Source: Dipteris shenzhenensis (lineage: Eukaryota; Polypodiophyta; Polypodiopsida; Gleicheniales). From it: a stretch of 64,000 bases of DNA. The stretch lies in NCBI GenBank assembly GCA_047967505.1, contig CM106539.1; one strand, 5' to 3'. The notes beneath the pieces were generated by a model that did not search any database, had not been told where the DNA came from, and saw nothing but the letters and a program-made list of their open reading frames with translations. This document shows, piece after piece, positions 33,616-42,880 of the stretch. The translations under genes were made by a program, and so were the position numbers. The first letter of the stretch is position 1, and every line of letters starts with the position of its first letter.

Positions 33616-33847
33616 TGTTGGGGTAAAGGCACTGGCCACCCTTGTAACAGTATTAATCTAGTACTACTAAGTACACTAAGTACACATTGTACTTAGGTAC
33701 TTAGTGGCCCTAGTCTTATCCATAGATATATATACTAGTGTGTGTACTTGGGGAGGTACCACTCATTCCTTTATCCCCACCCACTAGTGTGTGACTACTA
33801 TGAGTGTGTCTCTCTACTCCCTACTCTATCTCCCTCACACTCTATCA
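33616..33847 (+). repeat. Copia-B 5' LTR
   Basis: Begins TGTTGGGGTAAAGG and ends CTCTATCA. A TATA-like ATAGATATATATACT (33722-33736) probably marks the promoter. Upstream is a cluster of AGTAC/GTACTT strings with an AAGTACACT direct repeat (33668-33700). Confidence 0.95.
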
Positions 33848-33849
33848 AC

Positions 33850-33861
33850 TGGTATCAGAGC
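33850..33861 (+). promoter_or_regulatory. Copia-B primer binding site
   Basis: TGGTATCAGAGC, two bases after the LTR, is complementary to the 3' end of initiator Met tRNA. Confidence 0.92.
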
Positions 33862-33904
33862 CAACGGGCTCTCTCCCTCCGCTTCCACTCCCATCTCTCC
33901 CCAG

Positions 33905-33975
33905 CCTACCCCTACCGTACGGACAAGTCCGTACGGCCGTACGTCGTCCGTACAGCCGTCGTACGGACGGATCGC
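33905..33975 (+). promoter_or_regulatory. GTAC array in the Copia-B leader
   Basis: Six GTAC cores, mostly CCGTACGG/CCGTACGT, occur within 70 bp of the leader start. It sits at the same relative place (after the primer site) as the array in Copia-A, though the flanking sequences are unrelated. Confidence 0.5.
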
Positions 33976-34260
33976 GATAGCGAGGCTGCAAGGGCGATGG
34001 CGCGGGCGTGCAACTGCAAGAGCGTAGGCAACGCGCAAGGCGCGCCTGCAAGGCGCGGCTGTAAGGGCGCGGCTATAAGGCGCAGGCCACGGCTGTATCG
34101 GCGTGGCCAGGACTGTAGGTCGCAGGCCACGGCTGCATCGGCGTGGCCAGGACACGCAAAGGCGTGGCTGCAGCGGCGGCTGCAAGAGCGTGAACGGCAC
34201 GGCTGCATCGGTGCGGCTGCCAGGGCGCAGGGCGTGGCTACACGTCGCTTGTTTCACGTC
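33976..34260 (+). repeat. GC-rich degenerate repeat in the Copia-B leader
   Basis: Imperfect repeats built on GGCGTGGC, GGCTGCA and CAAGGCGCG fill this stretch. The frames on both strands are Ala/Arg-rich composition artefacts. It may be a structured part of the leader RNA. Confidence 0.5.
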
Positions 34261-34986
34261 TCACAGGCCTTGTGAGTTCAAGCCAAAGGAGCCTTCCAAG
34301 TCGTGCATCCATCTCGTCAACGGATCCTTCACCCTGCTCTTTAATAGACGACCTGTTGCCCGCTCACCGTTCTGTTCACTGAAGCAATACGCTGGAGCTT
34401 GCCACCTACCTTGGCCAACAAGAGGTCGGTGGATTCACTTGTAACGTGTGGACCAAGGCGGACTTCATCGTCTATTGGGAGGACACCGAAAACAAGCAGG
34501 CCTGTGAAGTGGGTTTTCTCCTCCGGGATGACTGCTCATGTGATGACTTTTGAAGTGGGAGCTGTTCTTGAAGACAGTCAGTGACAAGTACACCGTACAA
34601 GTACAGCCAGCAGGCAGGGTACCGTGCAAAGGTATGCAAGGTGTTCTATTTGGGGCAGGGCTTTCACTCGCACTGAGGCTTAGCTTATGCCGCAAACAGT
34701 GTCGAGACAGGTCTATCACTTAGCCAGTGATTGTATGTCAGTGGTGGCACTGATTGTATGCATTGGACAGATCTGTACTTGATACTTGTAGTGTATGCCT
34801 TGTTGGATGCACCTCAATGGATTTGCAGTCAGACGCCTTGTGAGCAGTAGCAGTTGATGCCATTTACTGTGTTAATGCATGGAATGTGCTGTCAATTCAA
34901 GGGGCTTTTGATGCTATTATGCTTGGGACAAATGCTTTAGCTTGTTGCTAAAAGTACAATCACTTTTGGTACAGATTTGGTCGATT

Positions 34987-35344
34987 TTGACCAAGTTTGA
35001 CTTTAGTCAAATTTGGGGCTTTTGTAGCCTGACCGGCAATCTGTCAAGTGGAAGCACTCTACATGCATCAAACTATCTCGTGGAGCACTACTATGCTTTG
35101 AAAGTGCAAATTTGACTTACAATTTTTTTGGTCAAAGGTCAATCTTTTAATTGGAGGTCAAATCTCTGATTTTCTTCATGCATTCAAAGGGCTTTTGAGC
35201 AATCTCACTTCCAAACTGTGAATTCAGTTGGGGGGGGAATTTCTAAAGCATATGGAGGCCTAAAATCAGAGATTCACTGTTTTTTGACAGTCCGGGACTG
35301 TCACACAGCAAGTTTGACCAGATTTGACTGTCAAAAAGAGTCAA
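34987..35344 (+). promoter_or_regulatory. TTGAC/GTCAA (W-box core) cluster in the Copia-B leader
   Basis: Six TTGAC and seven GTCAA occur in about 360 bp, where fewer than one is expected by chance. TTGAC is the core of the W-box bound by WRKY factors, which mediate stress and defence responses. Downstream location in the transcribed leader is unusual for such sites. Whether they act as DNA sites or belong to an RNA fold is unknown. Confidence 0.5.
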
Positions 35345-35613
35345 AAAGTACTGCTATCTTTTAAGAAAACAGTTCTGGGATTTTTCTGGAGCACTTTGAA
35401 GCAGCTGTACCGCACTTTCGCCAGCAGACCAGACAACAACAGCTTGCTGTACTGTTTCTGCAGCAAGTGGGAGAAAGACTTTCAGTTGGTTTTATGCCAC
35501 TGAAACAGTACCAAGTTCATTTTCTGATCGTACTTCCGCTGCGGGGGAATTTTCTTGGAGTAACTAGTGCTTAATTGCACGACTACAGGGAGTCAAACTC
35601 TATTTTCTTTACC

Positions 35614-38600
35614 ATGAGTTCCAACAGCGACGTGTCGTCCTTGTTTCAGATAAAGAAGCTCGAAGGAGCTAAAAATTACGACATATGGAGGACACAATGC
35701 TACAATGTGTTGATGCAGAAGGACCAGTACAAACCTATAAAGGAGAAGGGTGTTAAGCCCTCCAACATTACTGATGAGCAGTGGGAGAAGATGGACGGCT
35801 TGGCCAGGTCGACCATTATGCTTACAGTTGTTGATTCACTGGTTGTAGGCATCAGGGATGAACCTATTGCGTGGGAGATGTGGCAACGTCTTGAGGATAC
35901 TTATGCCAAGAAAAGTGCCACGGGAAAAGCTTACTGGCTAAAAAAGCTTGTTGGTCTTCAAATGAAGGAGGGGACAGCTATGTCCACTCATATTATTGAG
36001 TTTAACAGCATATTCAGCCAGGTGATCAACCAGGGGTTGAAGCTCGATGATGAGCTGAAAGCTACACTCATCCTATGTTCTCTACCTGAGTCATGGGACA
36101 CATTCAGGACTTCTACCAGCAACTCAAAAACCATTCTGGTATTTGCAGATGTGGAGAGTGCTCTTCTACAGGAAGAGATGAACAGAAAGAACAATGCTAT
36201 TGGGAAGTCAAATGCTTTGAATGCACGCAGCAGGTCCAAAACACGTGGAAAAGACAAAGAAAGAGAGAGGAGCAAGTCCCGCTCTAAGAGTGATCTTGTA
36301 TGCAACTATTGTGGCAAGAAGGGACATATTGAGAAAAATTGTTTTCAAAAGAAGAATGACCAGAGAGCCAAAGAAGGCAAGGCTCAAGGCAAGTCTAAGG
36401 GCAAAGAAAAAGAGGAGCTGAATGTTACTTATGTTAGTGACAGTGACAGTGGACATGAGATATGTTTCACCTCTTCACTGGAGGCTCATACACTTCATGC
36501 TGGTGATAGATCAGATATGTTTTCCTGGATTATAGATTCAGGTGCTTCCTTTCATGTGACATCCTACAGAAATCTGTTTGTCAGATATGCAGGAGGGCAA
36601 AAGGGAGTGGTCTTTCTTGGTGATAACCATGCATGTTCTATCATTGGCATAGGTGATGTCAGGCTTGTGCTTGAAAATGGCCAGCAGTTAATGCTCAAAG
36701 GGGTCAGGCATGTTCCTGAGGTGAAGAAGAACTTGATTTCCACAGGGTTGTTGGATGATGATGGTTATCATACCACCTTTGGTAATCAGAAATGGAAAAT
36801 CAGCAAAGGGGCAATGGCTATTGCCAGGGGTCCTAAGGTTGATACTTTGTACTCACTTCATGCTGGACATTGTCCGCATTCTGATGTAAATGCCACCGAG
36901 CTGCCAAAGATTTCATTGTGGCATAGCCGGCTTGGCCATATGAGTATTAAGGGAATGGAGCAATTGGCTCACTTTGGTTACTTGCCGAGTCTAAAATATT
37001 CAGACTTGCAGAAATGTGAATTTTGTCTCTACGGTCGTCAAGTACAAATACCTCATAAGAGAAGGTCAAATCAGAAATTACAGCTCTTGGAGCTAGTACA
37101 TACTGATGTGTGTGAGATGCCTACACTCTCTTTAGGAGGTTCAAAGTACATACTGTCATTCATAGATGATGCCACCCGCAAAGTGTGGGTTTACACTCTC
37201 AGAAAGAAGAGTGATACGTTCAAGGCTTTCACTAAGTTTGTTGCACTAGTTGAAAATGAGACAGGCAAAAAACTGAAAGCCTTACGATCTGACAATGGTG
37301 GAGAGTACTTGTCCAAAGAATTTCAAGAATTTTGTGAGGCAAAGGGTATCCAAAGGGTGTTGTCTACACCATATGATCCTCCACAGAATGGTACAGCTGA
37401 AAAAATGTTCAGGACCATTCAAGAGAAAGTCAGATCCATGTTGTCACATGCTGCATTGCCCCACACATTTTGGGCTGAAGCTGTAAAGACAGCTGTGCAC
37501 CTTATTAACAGGTCACCAAACAAGAGACTATGTGGTGGTGTGCCTGAACAGGCATGGACGGGCAAGCCTCCGTCTTACAAACACCTACGGGTCTTTGGTT
37601 GTGTCGCGTATGTGCATGTACGCAGGGAGGACAGAACTAAACTGGATCCAAAGTCTCTTAAATGCATATTCCTAGGTTACGGTGACAAAGGTGAGATGGG
37701 CTACAGGATTTGGGATCCCAAGAACAAAAAACTTATACGCAGCAATGATGTCGTGTTTGATGAAACCATCATGTTCAAGGAACCTGTTGTACAGCAGGAA
37801 CCTTTAAAAGTAACTATTGATGATGACAGGCATCATGGGCAACACAGACAGGCTGTAAATCAGCCACAACAGCAGCATAATCAGCCATTAAATGATGCTG
37901 CAGCAGATCCTAATGGACAGCCAGTTATGGCAGAAAACATCCCAATGGATGAGGCACAGTTAGGTGATCTTCCTGACATGCAAATGCAGCCAGGAATCAT
38001 GGAACAGCCACCTTATCTGGGTGATGAACAGGCTGGACAGCCAGCTCAAGATGATGGTCTTTGGGTTAGAAGGTCAACCAGACAGACGCGGCAGCCAGAA
38101 AGATTTGTTCCAGGCATTGATTATTTGATGCTCACTGATTGTGGAGAGCCTTCATGCTACAGAGAGGCTAAGCAGAGGGCAGACAAGGTTCAATGGGATC
38201 TTGCTATGAAGTCTGAAATGGACAGTCTTCACAAGAATGGCACTTGGGAATTGGTACCCTTGCCTACTGGTAAGAAGGTACTGCCATGCAAATGGGTTTA
38301 TAGACTTAAAGTCACACCTGGTGAAAAGCCAAGGCATAAAGCCAGACTGGTTGCCAAAGGGTTCAAGCAGGAATATGGTGTTGACTTTGAGGAGATATTC
38401 TCTCCCGTTGTCAAGATGACAACACTCAGAACTGTATTAGCATTGGTTGCACATGCAGATATGGATTTGGTCCAAATGGATGTCAAAACAGCATTTCTTC
38501 ATGGTGATTTACATGAAGAAATTTTTATGCAGCAGCCAGAGGGTTTTACAGTGAAGGGCAAAGAGAAGCTTGTATGCAGACTGAAGAAAAGTCTTTATGG

Positions 38601-39696
38601 TCTAAAACAGGCACCCAGGGAATGGTATCATAAGTTTGATACATTCATGCGAACCCAGGGTTACAGGAGAAGTGACATTGATCACTGCTTATATACCAAG
38701 AAAGCTTCAGATGGCAGTTTACTTATCCTCATTTTGTATGTGGATGACATGTTAATTGCTGGAAAATCTCATAAGGAAATGAATGCCTTGAAAAAGAGAT
38801 TGCACCAGACCTTTGATATGAAGGATCTTGGTGATGCCAACCATATATTGGGTATGCGCATACTTCGGGATAGGGAAAAGCAGTTGCTATACTTGTCTCA
38901 GAAGGAATACATTGGCAAGGTCTTGCAGAGATTTCACATGGAGGAGGGGAAGAGTATTGGTACTCCATTACCTCCTTATGTGAAAATCAGTGCTTTGGAC
39001 AGCCCTCAGACAGATGCTGAGAGAGCTGAGATGTCAAAGATTCCGTATGCATCAGCGTGTGGCAGTCTCATGTATGCTATGGTTGCAACCAGGCCCGATA
39101 TTGCGTTTGCAGTGGGAGTGGTTAGCAGATACATGGCTAAACCTGGCAAGAAGCATTGGAATGCAGTGAAAGGTGTCATGAGATACCTGAAGGGTACACA
39201 GGACTTGTGTATATGTTTCGGCAGTCAAGATGCAAAAGTGCAAGGTTATACAGACTCTGATTATGCCGGTCACCCTGATACCCGGAAGTCTACTACCGGA
39301 TACGTTTTCACTTTCACTGGAGGTGCAGTGTCGTGGGTATCTAGAATGCAGCAATGCGTTGCATTGTCTACTACAGAAGCTGAATATATTGCAGCCACTG
39401 AGGCATGCAAGGAGGCTATATGGCTATCTCGGTTAGTGGCAGATTTGGGTTATCCATTGCAGATTCCATTGTTGCATTGTGACAGTCAGAGTGCCATACA
39501 GTTGGCACGTAATCCTGTCTTTCATGCAAAGACGAAGCACATCGACGTGAAGTATCATTTTATCAGGGAGGTGCTTGAGAACAAGCAACTTCAGCTTGTG
39601 AAAGTTCACACTGATGACAATTCAGCAGATCTGTTGACAAAAGGATTGGCTGCTGAGCGGTTTGCACACTGCAGACGGCTTATGGGTATAGGATAA
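35614..39696 (+). CDS. Copia-B gag-pol polyprotein, intact
   Basis: The ATG at 35614 (ACCATGAG) is chosen; the frame is also open upstream to 35575 but without ATG. The 1360-residue product has: gag; a CX2CX4HX4C knuckle (CNYCGKKGHIEKNC, ~residue 230); an aspartic protease WIIDSGASFH (~310); integrase with its HHCC finger (WHSRLGH ... CEFC) and a complete D-D-E set (HTDVCE, RSDNGGEY, AEKMFRT); RT with KARLVAKGF, YGLKQAPREWY and LYVDDMLIAG; and RNase H with GYTDSDYAG, STTEAEY and CDSQSAIQLA. All catalytic residues I can check are present and there is no stop or frameshift. By family, it would form particles, copy its RNA and insert the cDNA. Confidence 0.95.
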   Translation: MSSNSDVSSLFQIKKLEGAKNYDIWRTQCYNVLMQKDQYKPIKEKGVKPSNITDEQWEKMDGLARSTIMLTVVDSLVVGIRDEPIAWEMWQRLEDTYAKKSATGKAYWLKKLVGLQMKEGTAMSTHIIEFNSIFSQVINQGLKLDDELKATLILCSLPESWDTFRTSTSNSKTILVFADVESALLQEEMNRKNNAIGKSNALNARSRSKTRGKDKERERSKSRSKSDLVCNYCGKKGHIEKNCFQKKNDQRAKEGKAQGKSKGKEKEELNVTYVSDSDSGHEICFTSSLEAHTLHAGDRSDMFSWIIDSGASFHVTSYRNLFVRYAGGQKGVVFLGDNHACSIIGIGDVRLVLENGQQLMLKGVRHVPEVKKNLISTGLLDDDGYHTTFGNQKWKISKGAMAIARGPKVDTLYSLHAGHCPHSDVNATELPKISLWHSRLGHMSIKGMEQLAHFGYLPSLKYSDLQKCEFCLYGRQVQIPHKRRSNQKLQLLELVHTDVCEMPTLSLGGSKYILSFIDDATRKVWVYTLRKKSDTFKAFTKFVALVENETGKKLKALRSDNGGEYLSKEFQEFCEAKGIQRVLSTPYDPPQNGTAEKMFRTIQEKVRSMLSHAALPHTFWAEAVKTAVHLINRSPNKRLCGGVPEQAWTGKPPSYKHLRVFGCVAYVHVRREDRTKLDPKSLKCIFLGYGDKGEMGYRIWDPKNKKLIRSNDVVFDETIMFKEPVVQQEPLKVTIDDDRHHGQHRQAVNQPQQQHNQPLNDAAADPNGQPVMAENIPMDEAQLGDLPDMQMQPGIMEQPPYLGDEQAGQPAQDDGLWVRRSTRQTRQPERFVPGIDYLMLTDCGEPSCYREAKQRADKVQWDLAMKSEMDSLHKNGTWELVPLPTGKKVLPCKWVYRLKVTPGEKPRHKARLVAKGFKQEYGVDFEEIFSPVVKMTTLRTVLALVAHADMDLVQMDVKTAFLHGDLHEEIFMQQPEGFTVKGKEKLVCRLKKSLYGLKQAPREWYHKFDTFMRTQGYRRSDIDHCLYTKKASDGSLLILILYVDDMLIAGKSHKEMNALKKRLHQTFDMKDLGDANHILGMRILRDREKQLLYLSQKEYIGKVLQRFHMEEGKSIGTPLPPYVKISALDSPQTDAERAEMSKIPYASACGSLMYAMVATRPDIAFAVGVVSRYMAKPGKKHWNAVKGVMRYLKGTQDLCICFGSQDAKVQGYTDSDYAGHPDTRKSTTGYVFTFTGGAVSWVSRMQQCVALSTTEAEYIAATEACKEAIWLSRLVADLGYPLQIPLLHCDSQSAIQLARNPVFHAKTKHIDVKYHFIREVLENKQLQLVKVHTDDNSADLLTKGLAAERFAHCRRLMGIG

Positions 39697-39773
39697 GCAG
39701 ACCAACTGGTCCTGTACATGATGATGTATATTGCTGTTTTTCTTTTACTCTCTCTTATGGGCACACTGCCTTT

Positions 39774-39784
39774 AAGTGGGAGGT
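39774..39784 (+). promoter_or_regulatory. Copia-B polypurine tract
   Basis: AAGTGGGAGGT lies directly upstream of the 3' LTR and is the expected plus-strand primer. Confidence 0.8.
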
Positions 39785-40016
39785 TGTTGGGGTAAAGGCA
39801 CTGGCCACCCTTGTAACAGTATTAATCTAGTACTACTAAGTACACTAAGTACACATTGTACTTAGGTACTTAGTGGCCCTAGTCTTATCCATAGATATAT
39901 ATACTAGTGTGTGTACTTGGGGAGGTACCACTCATTCCTTTATCCCCACCCACTGGTGTGTGACTACTGTGAGTGTGTCTCTCTACTCCCTACTCTATCT
40001 CCCTCACACTCTATCA
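39785..40016 (+). repeat. Copia-B 3' LTR
   Basis: 230 of 232 positions match the 5' LTR. The target duplication ATCAA follows. Confidence 0.95.
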
Positions 40017-40021
40017 ATCAA

Positions 40022-41249
40022 TAGCAACACTCAGCAGATGGAATGTGTATCAGCTCGATGTCAAGAATTCATTTCTCAATGGTTATCTAGACAAGGAAGT
40101 CTACATGCAACAACCATCAGGTTATGTTGAACCAGGAAAAGAGAATAAGGTTTGCCATCTTAAGAAAAGTCTCTACGGCTTAAAGCAAGCACCCAGAAGT
40201 TGGTACAGCAGAATCGACAAGTATTTTGCTGATCTAGGATATATGAAGTCCAATGCAGATCATACACTCTACTACAAATTCAAGGGGAAGACATTACTAT
40301 TGCACTTTTGTACGTAGATGATCTGATTGTGACAGGAACTAAGGATAGCTTCATCAGAAAACTAAAACAAGACTTATCTGCAAAGTTTGACATGAAAGAT
40401 CTTGGACTTATGCACTATTGTCTTGGAATTGAGTTCAGGAGAGATTCAGATAACACATTCATGAGTCAGCTCAAGTATGTTGACAATCTCTTGAAGAAGT
40501 TTCATATGGCAGATTGCAAGATTGCAGCCACTCCCATGGGGCAGAGTTTGAAACTTATTAAAGATTCAGAAAAGCCTACAGTCAATGACAGGTAGTATAG
40601 GCAGCTCATCGGATCTCTTATATATCTGACTATCACACGGCTAGATATTTATTATACAGTAAGCTCACTAGCACAGTTTATGGCAAATCCAAAACAGTCT
40701 CACTAGAATGCAGCCAAAAGAGTCTTGAGATACATTAGAAGTACAAGACAGTTTGGAATAGAATACAGAGGAAGTCATCCACGATTGCATGGATACTGTG
40801 ACAATGACTATGCCGAAGATCATGAGACTAGGAGATCAACACAGGGATATGCATTTTTCCTTGGTCAAGGTGCTATATCATGGTTGTCAAGCAAGCAGCC
40901 AACTGTTTCTTTGTATTCGACTGAAGCAGAATATAGGGCACTCACTACGCGTGCATGTGAGGCTATATGGCTCAGAAGACTATTGTCAAAAATAGATTAC
41001 TTTGATGAGTCAAAGCCAACAACAATATACTGTGATAATCAATCGGCTCAAGCATTGGCCAAGATTCCAATATATCACTCCAGGACAAAGCACATTGATG
41101 TTAGAGAGCACTTCATCAGAGAAAGAGTGTTACTTGGTGACATCACACTGCAGCATTGTGATAGCAAAGAGAATGTTGCAGATATCTTTACCAAACCACT
41201 CAGTAAAGAGCTTTTCGAGAAACACCGACTAGCTCTTGGTTTGACCTAG
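40022..41249 (+). pseudogene. Copia-X RT (continued) and RNase H
   Basis: Resumes the RT frame interrupted by Copia-B: RWNVYQLDVKNSFLNGYLDK, KSLYGLKQAPRSWYSR, then after a frame change YVDDLIVTGTKD. RNase H blocks DNDYAEDHETRRSTQGYAFF, STEAEYRALT and YCDNQSAQALAK follow, ending at TAG near 41249. A frame change before YVDD (about 40310) and a stop at 40593-40595 inactivate it. Confidence 0.9.
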
Positions 41250-41367
41250 AGGAAAGACATTCCCATTAAAGGGGTGTCATGGAATGTAATGCTCAGTCCT
41301 TCGATGATTCCCCAGAATCATCATCTTGAGGGAAGGCCTACTTCATGATGTTGATCTTGAGGGAAGG

Positions 41368-41624
41368 TGTTGAGAGTTCACGCTCAACATCATGTGATCA
41401 TGTGTGCATAGCACCATCATGTGAACATATGTGCATAGCACTAACCCAATAGAGTGCTATACAGGAAAGGGTTAGATGCCCTAACCCTAACCCTAAATGG
41501 GTTTGTATATATTCTACATTTTCAACTAAATCTAGTGTACAGTTAGTCATTTGGGGTGTGCTCTCTAGCTGTGCCCTCTCTCCTCATCTCCACTCTTCTC
41601 CTCTCCCCTCTTCATATCTTGTCA
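41368..41624 (+). repeat. Copia-X 3' LTR with telomere-like repeat
   Basis: Follows a GAGGGAAGG purine tract and starts with a perfect inverted repeat (TGTTGAG...CTCAACA, 41368-41389). It contains CCCTAACCCTAACCCTAAA (about 41480-41498), i.e. the plant telomere repeat or telo-box, then a TATA-like TTTGTATATATTC (41501-41513) and a CT-rich tail. The right end (about 41624) is a guess because the 5' LTR is missing. Confidence 0.65.
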
Positions 41625-42880
41625 AAGCATGCCAAAGGTCATTCTATTTCATAATACATGGCATCACACCCAATAGCATGCCCTTTGGCCTATTTGTGTT
41701 TTGAAGCATTTTAGGCTACATTGCACTTGTTTGGGATATCCAATTCTGTTGACGTGTATCATCGGAGGGGGGAAACCTGGTGGCTGAAAATTTCGCTACT
41801 CCCACGAATTTTGAATTTTCACACCTCCCACCCATCGAATCTTGGAATATTAAGTACTTGCAACTTGCCCATGCCTTGCTACACACACGCACCTCGACGT
41901 CACCTTGTGTAGACTTTGGTTTGGCATTGTTTTCTTTCAAGTAAGTTGTCTTCTATTCTTTGCTTGCCTTATAAGCTAGCTTCTCTGTGTCTATTCTGGA
42001 CTGATTGTGACCGTGGCGTCAATGGCAACATGCAGCTCGCCATGGCTTGCAAGAGAAGCAAATAGAGGTTGTGAGATAGGAGAGCTGAAAAGCCTAGTCA
42101 AGGCACAAGGAATATATTACAAGTTGAGGAAAGCAATGGCACGGTATCAAAACGGCAATGCAAGACACTTTTGCAACATTTGCGAAGGGAGAAACAACAA
42201 GAAGAAAGAAGACTCCTTGTAGAGCAGTAGTAGGAAGCAGTTGCAGATGCACGCATTTGATCATTGCCATCGAAGCGAAGAACACGAGTTGTGGTATCAC
42301 GATTGGTGGGAGCATTTGAGGTGACAACATCAGGCCATTCAGGTGAATGCCAGAGTCTCGAGTCTTCACAAGCTTTAGCTTGCACCCTAAAGTTCGTAAA
42401 GTAACAACCCTACCAACACCTCAGGAGATGCACGCCCAAGAGGCAATGCTCTTGAACCTAAGAAATCGCCTACAAAAAGTGAAAGGGGTGCACAGCTTAG
42501 ATCAACTAGCTACAAAGAGGGCGACATTAGCTATGTTGGTGTCCCATGAAACAAAGGAGAAATGGCTTGGGCCCACAATGTCGAAGATGTTGTCAATCAG
42601 AAGGACCAACGTGGCTCGAGTGATTGAATGTAGAGCATAAGTAATGCACAATCGTCCCAATCTGAGAAGTCTATGGGCTTCAACAGAATAAAAGAAAAGG
42701 AGAGACAGCCTAAGTGTGGAAGTCATTGCTAGAGTGATAATGTTTTGGCGCAAAAATACGAGAGTTTCTCCAAATAGAAAGGACATATGTAAAAAGTGGA
42801 TGGGACGCAAGGTGTTTGAGGAGCACATTATACACATGCTTGATACAATGCAGGTCAGTGGTGCCTAAACCAACCTGATG
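41625..42880. other. No supported gene
   Basis: Plus-strand frames such as ELKSLVKAQGIYYKLRKAMA (42080-42140) look protein-like but are broken by stops within 200 bp. They probably derive from a worn mobile element that I cannot name. Confidence 0.4.

Larger units (their letters stand above)
33616..40016 (+). mobile_element. Copia-B: intact, probably autonomous Ty1-copia element
   Basis: The 232-bp LTRs (33616-33847 and 39785-40016) differ at two positions (A/G at 33786/39955 and 33800/39969). A perfect target duplication ATCAA flanks the element (33611-33615 and 40017-40021). Primer site TGGTATCAGAGC lies two bases after the 5' LTR. A purine tract (AAGTGGGAGGT) abuts the 3' LTR. One uninterrupted 1360-codon gag-pol lies between. 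It is inserted in the RT gene of Copia-X, so it is younger than that element. The leader is unusually long, about 1.77 kb. Confidence 0.97.
30310..41624 (+). mobile_element. Copia-X: old copia element, internally inverted and split by Copia-B
   Basis: Pieces in order: a worn primer-site-like GTTGGTATAGATC (30312); gag N-terminus on plus (30808-31158); the rest of gag, protease and integrase on minus (33310-31160); the integrase-RT linker and RT start on plus (33311-33615); then Copia-B; then RT and RNase H on plus (40022-41249); a purine tract GAGGGAAGG; and a 3' LTR from 41368. The two gag halves meet logically (MLEQLNTV with ISKEAWDVFATLYES), as do the two linker halves. This shows one inversion of about 2.15 kb inside one element. 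No 5' LTR was recognised. Confidence 0.85.

Noticed and set aside
33742-34275. 177-codon frame in the Copia-B leader
   Set aside because: It starts inside the LTR and is Ala/Arg-rich because of a GC-rich repeat. It has no domain, and similar frames open on the other strand.
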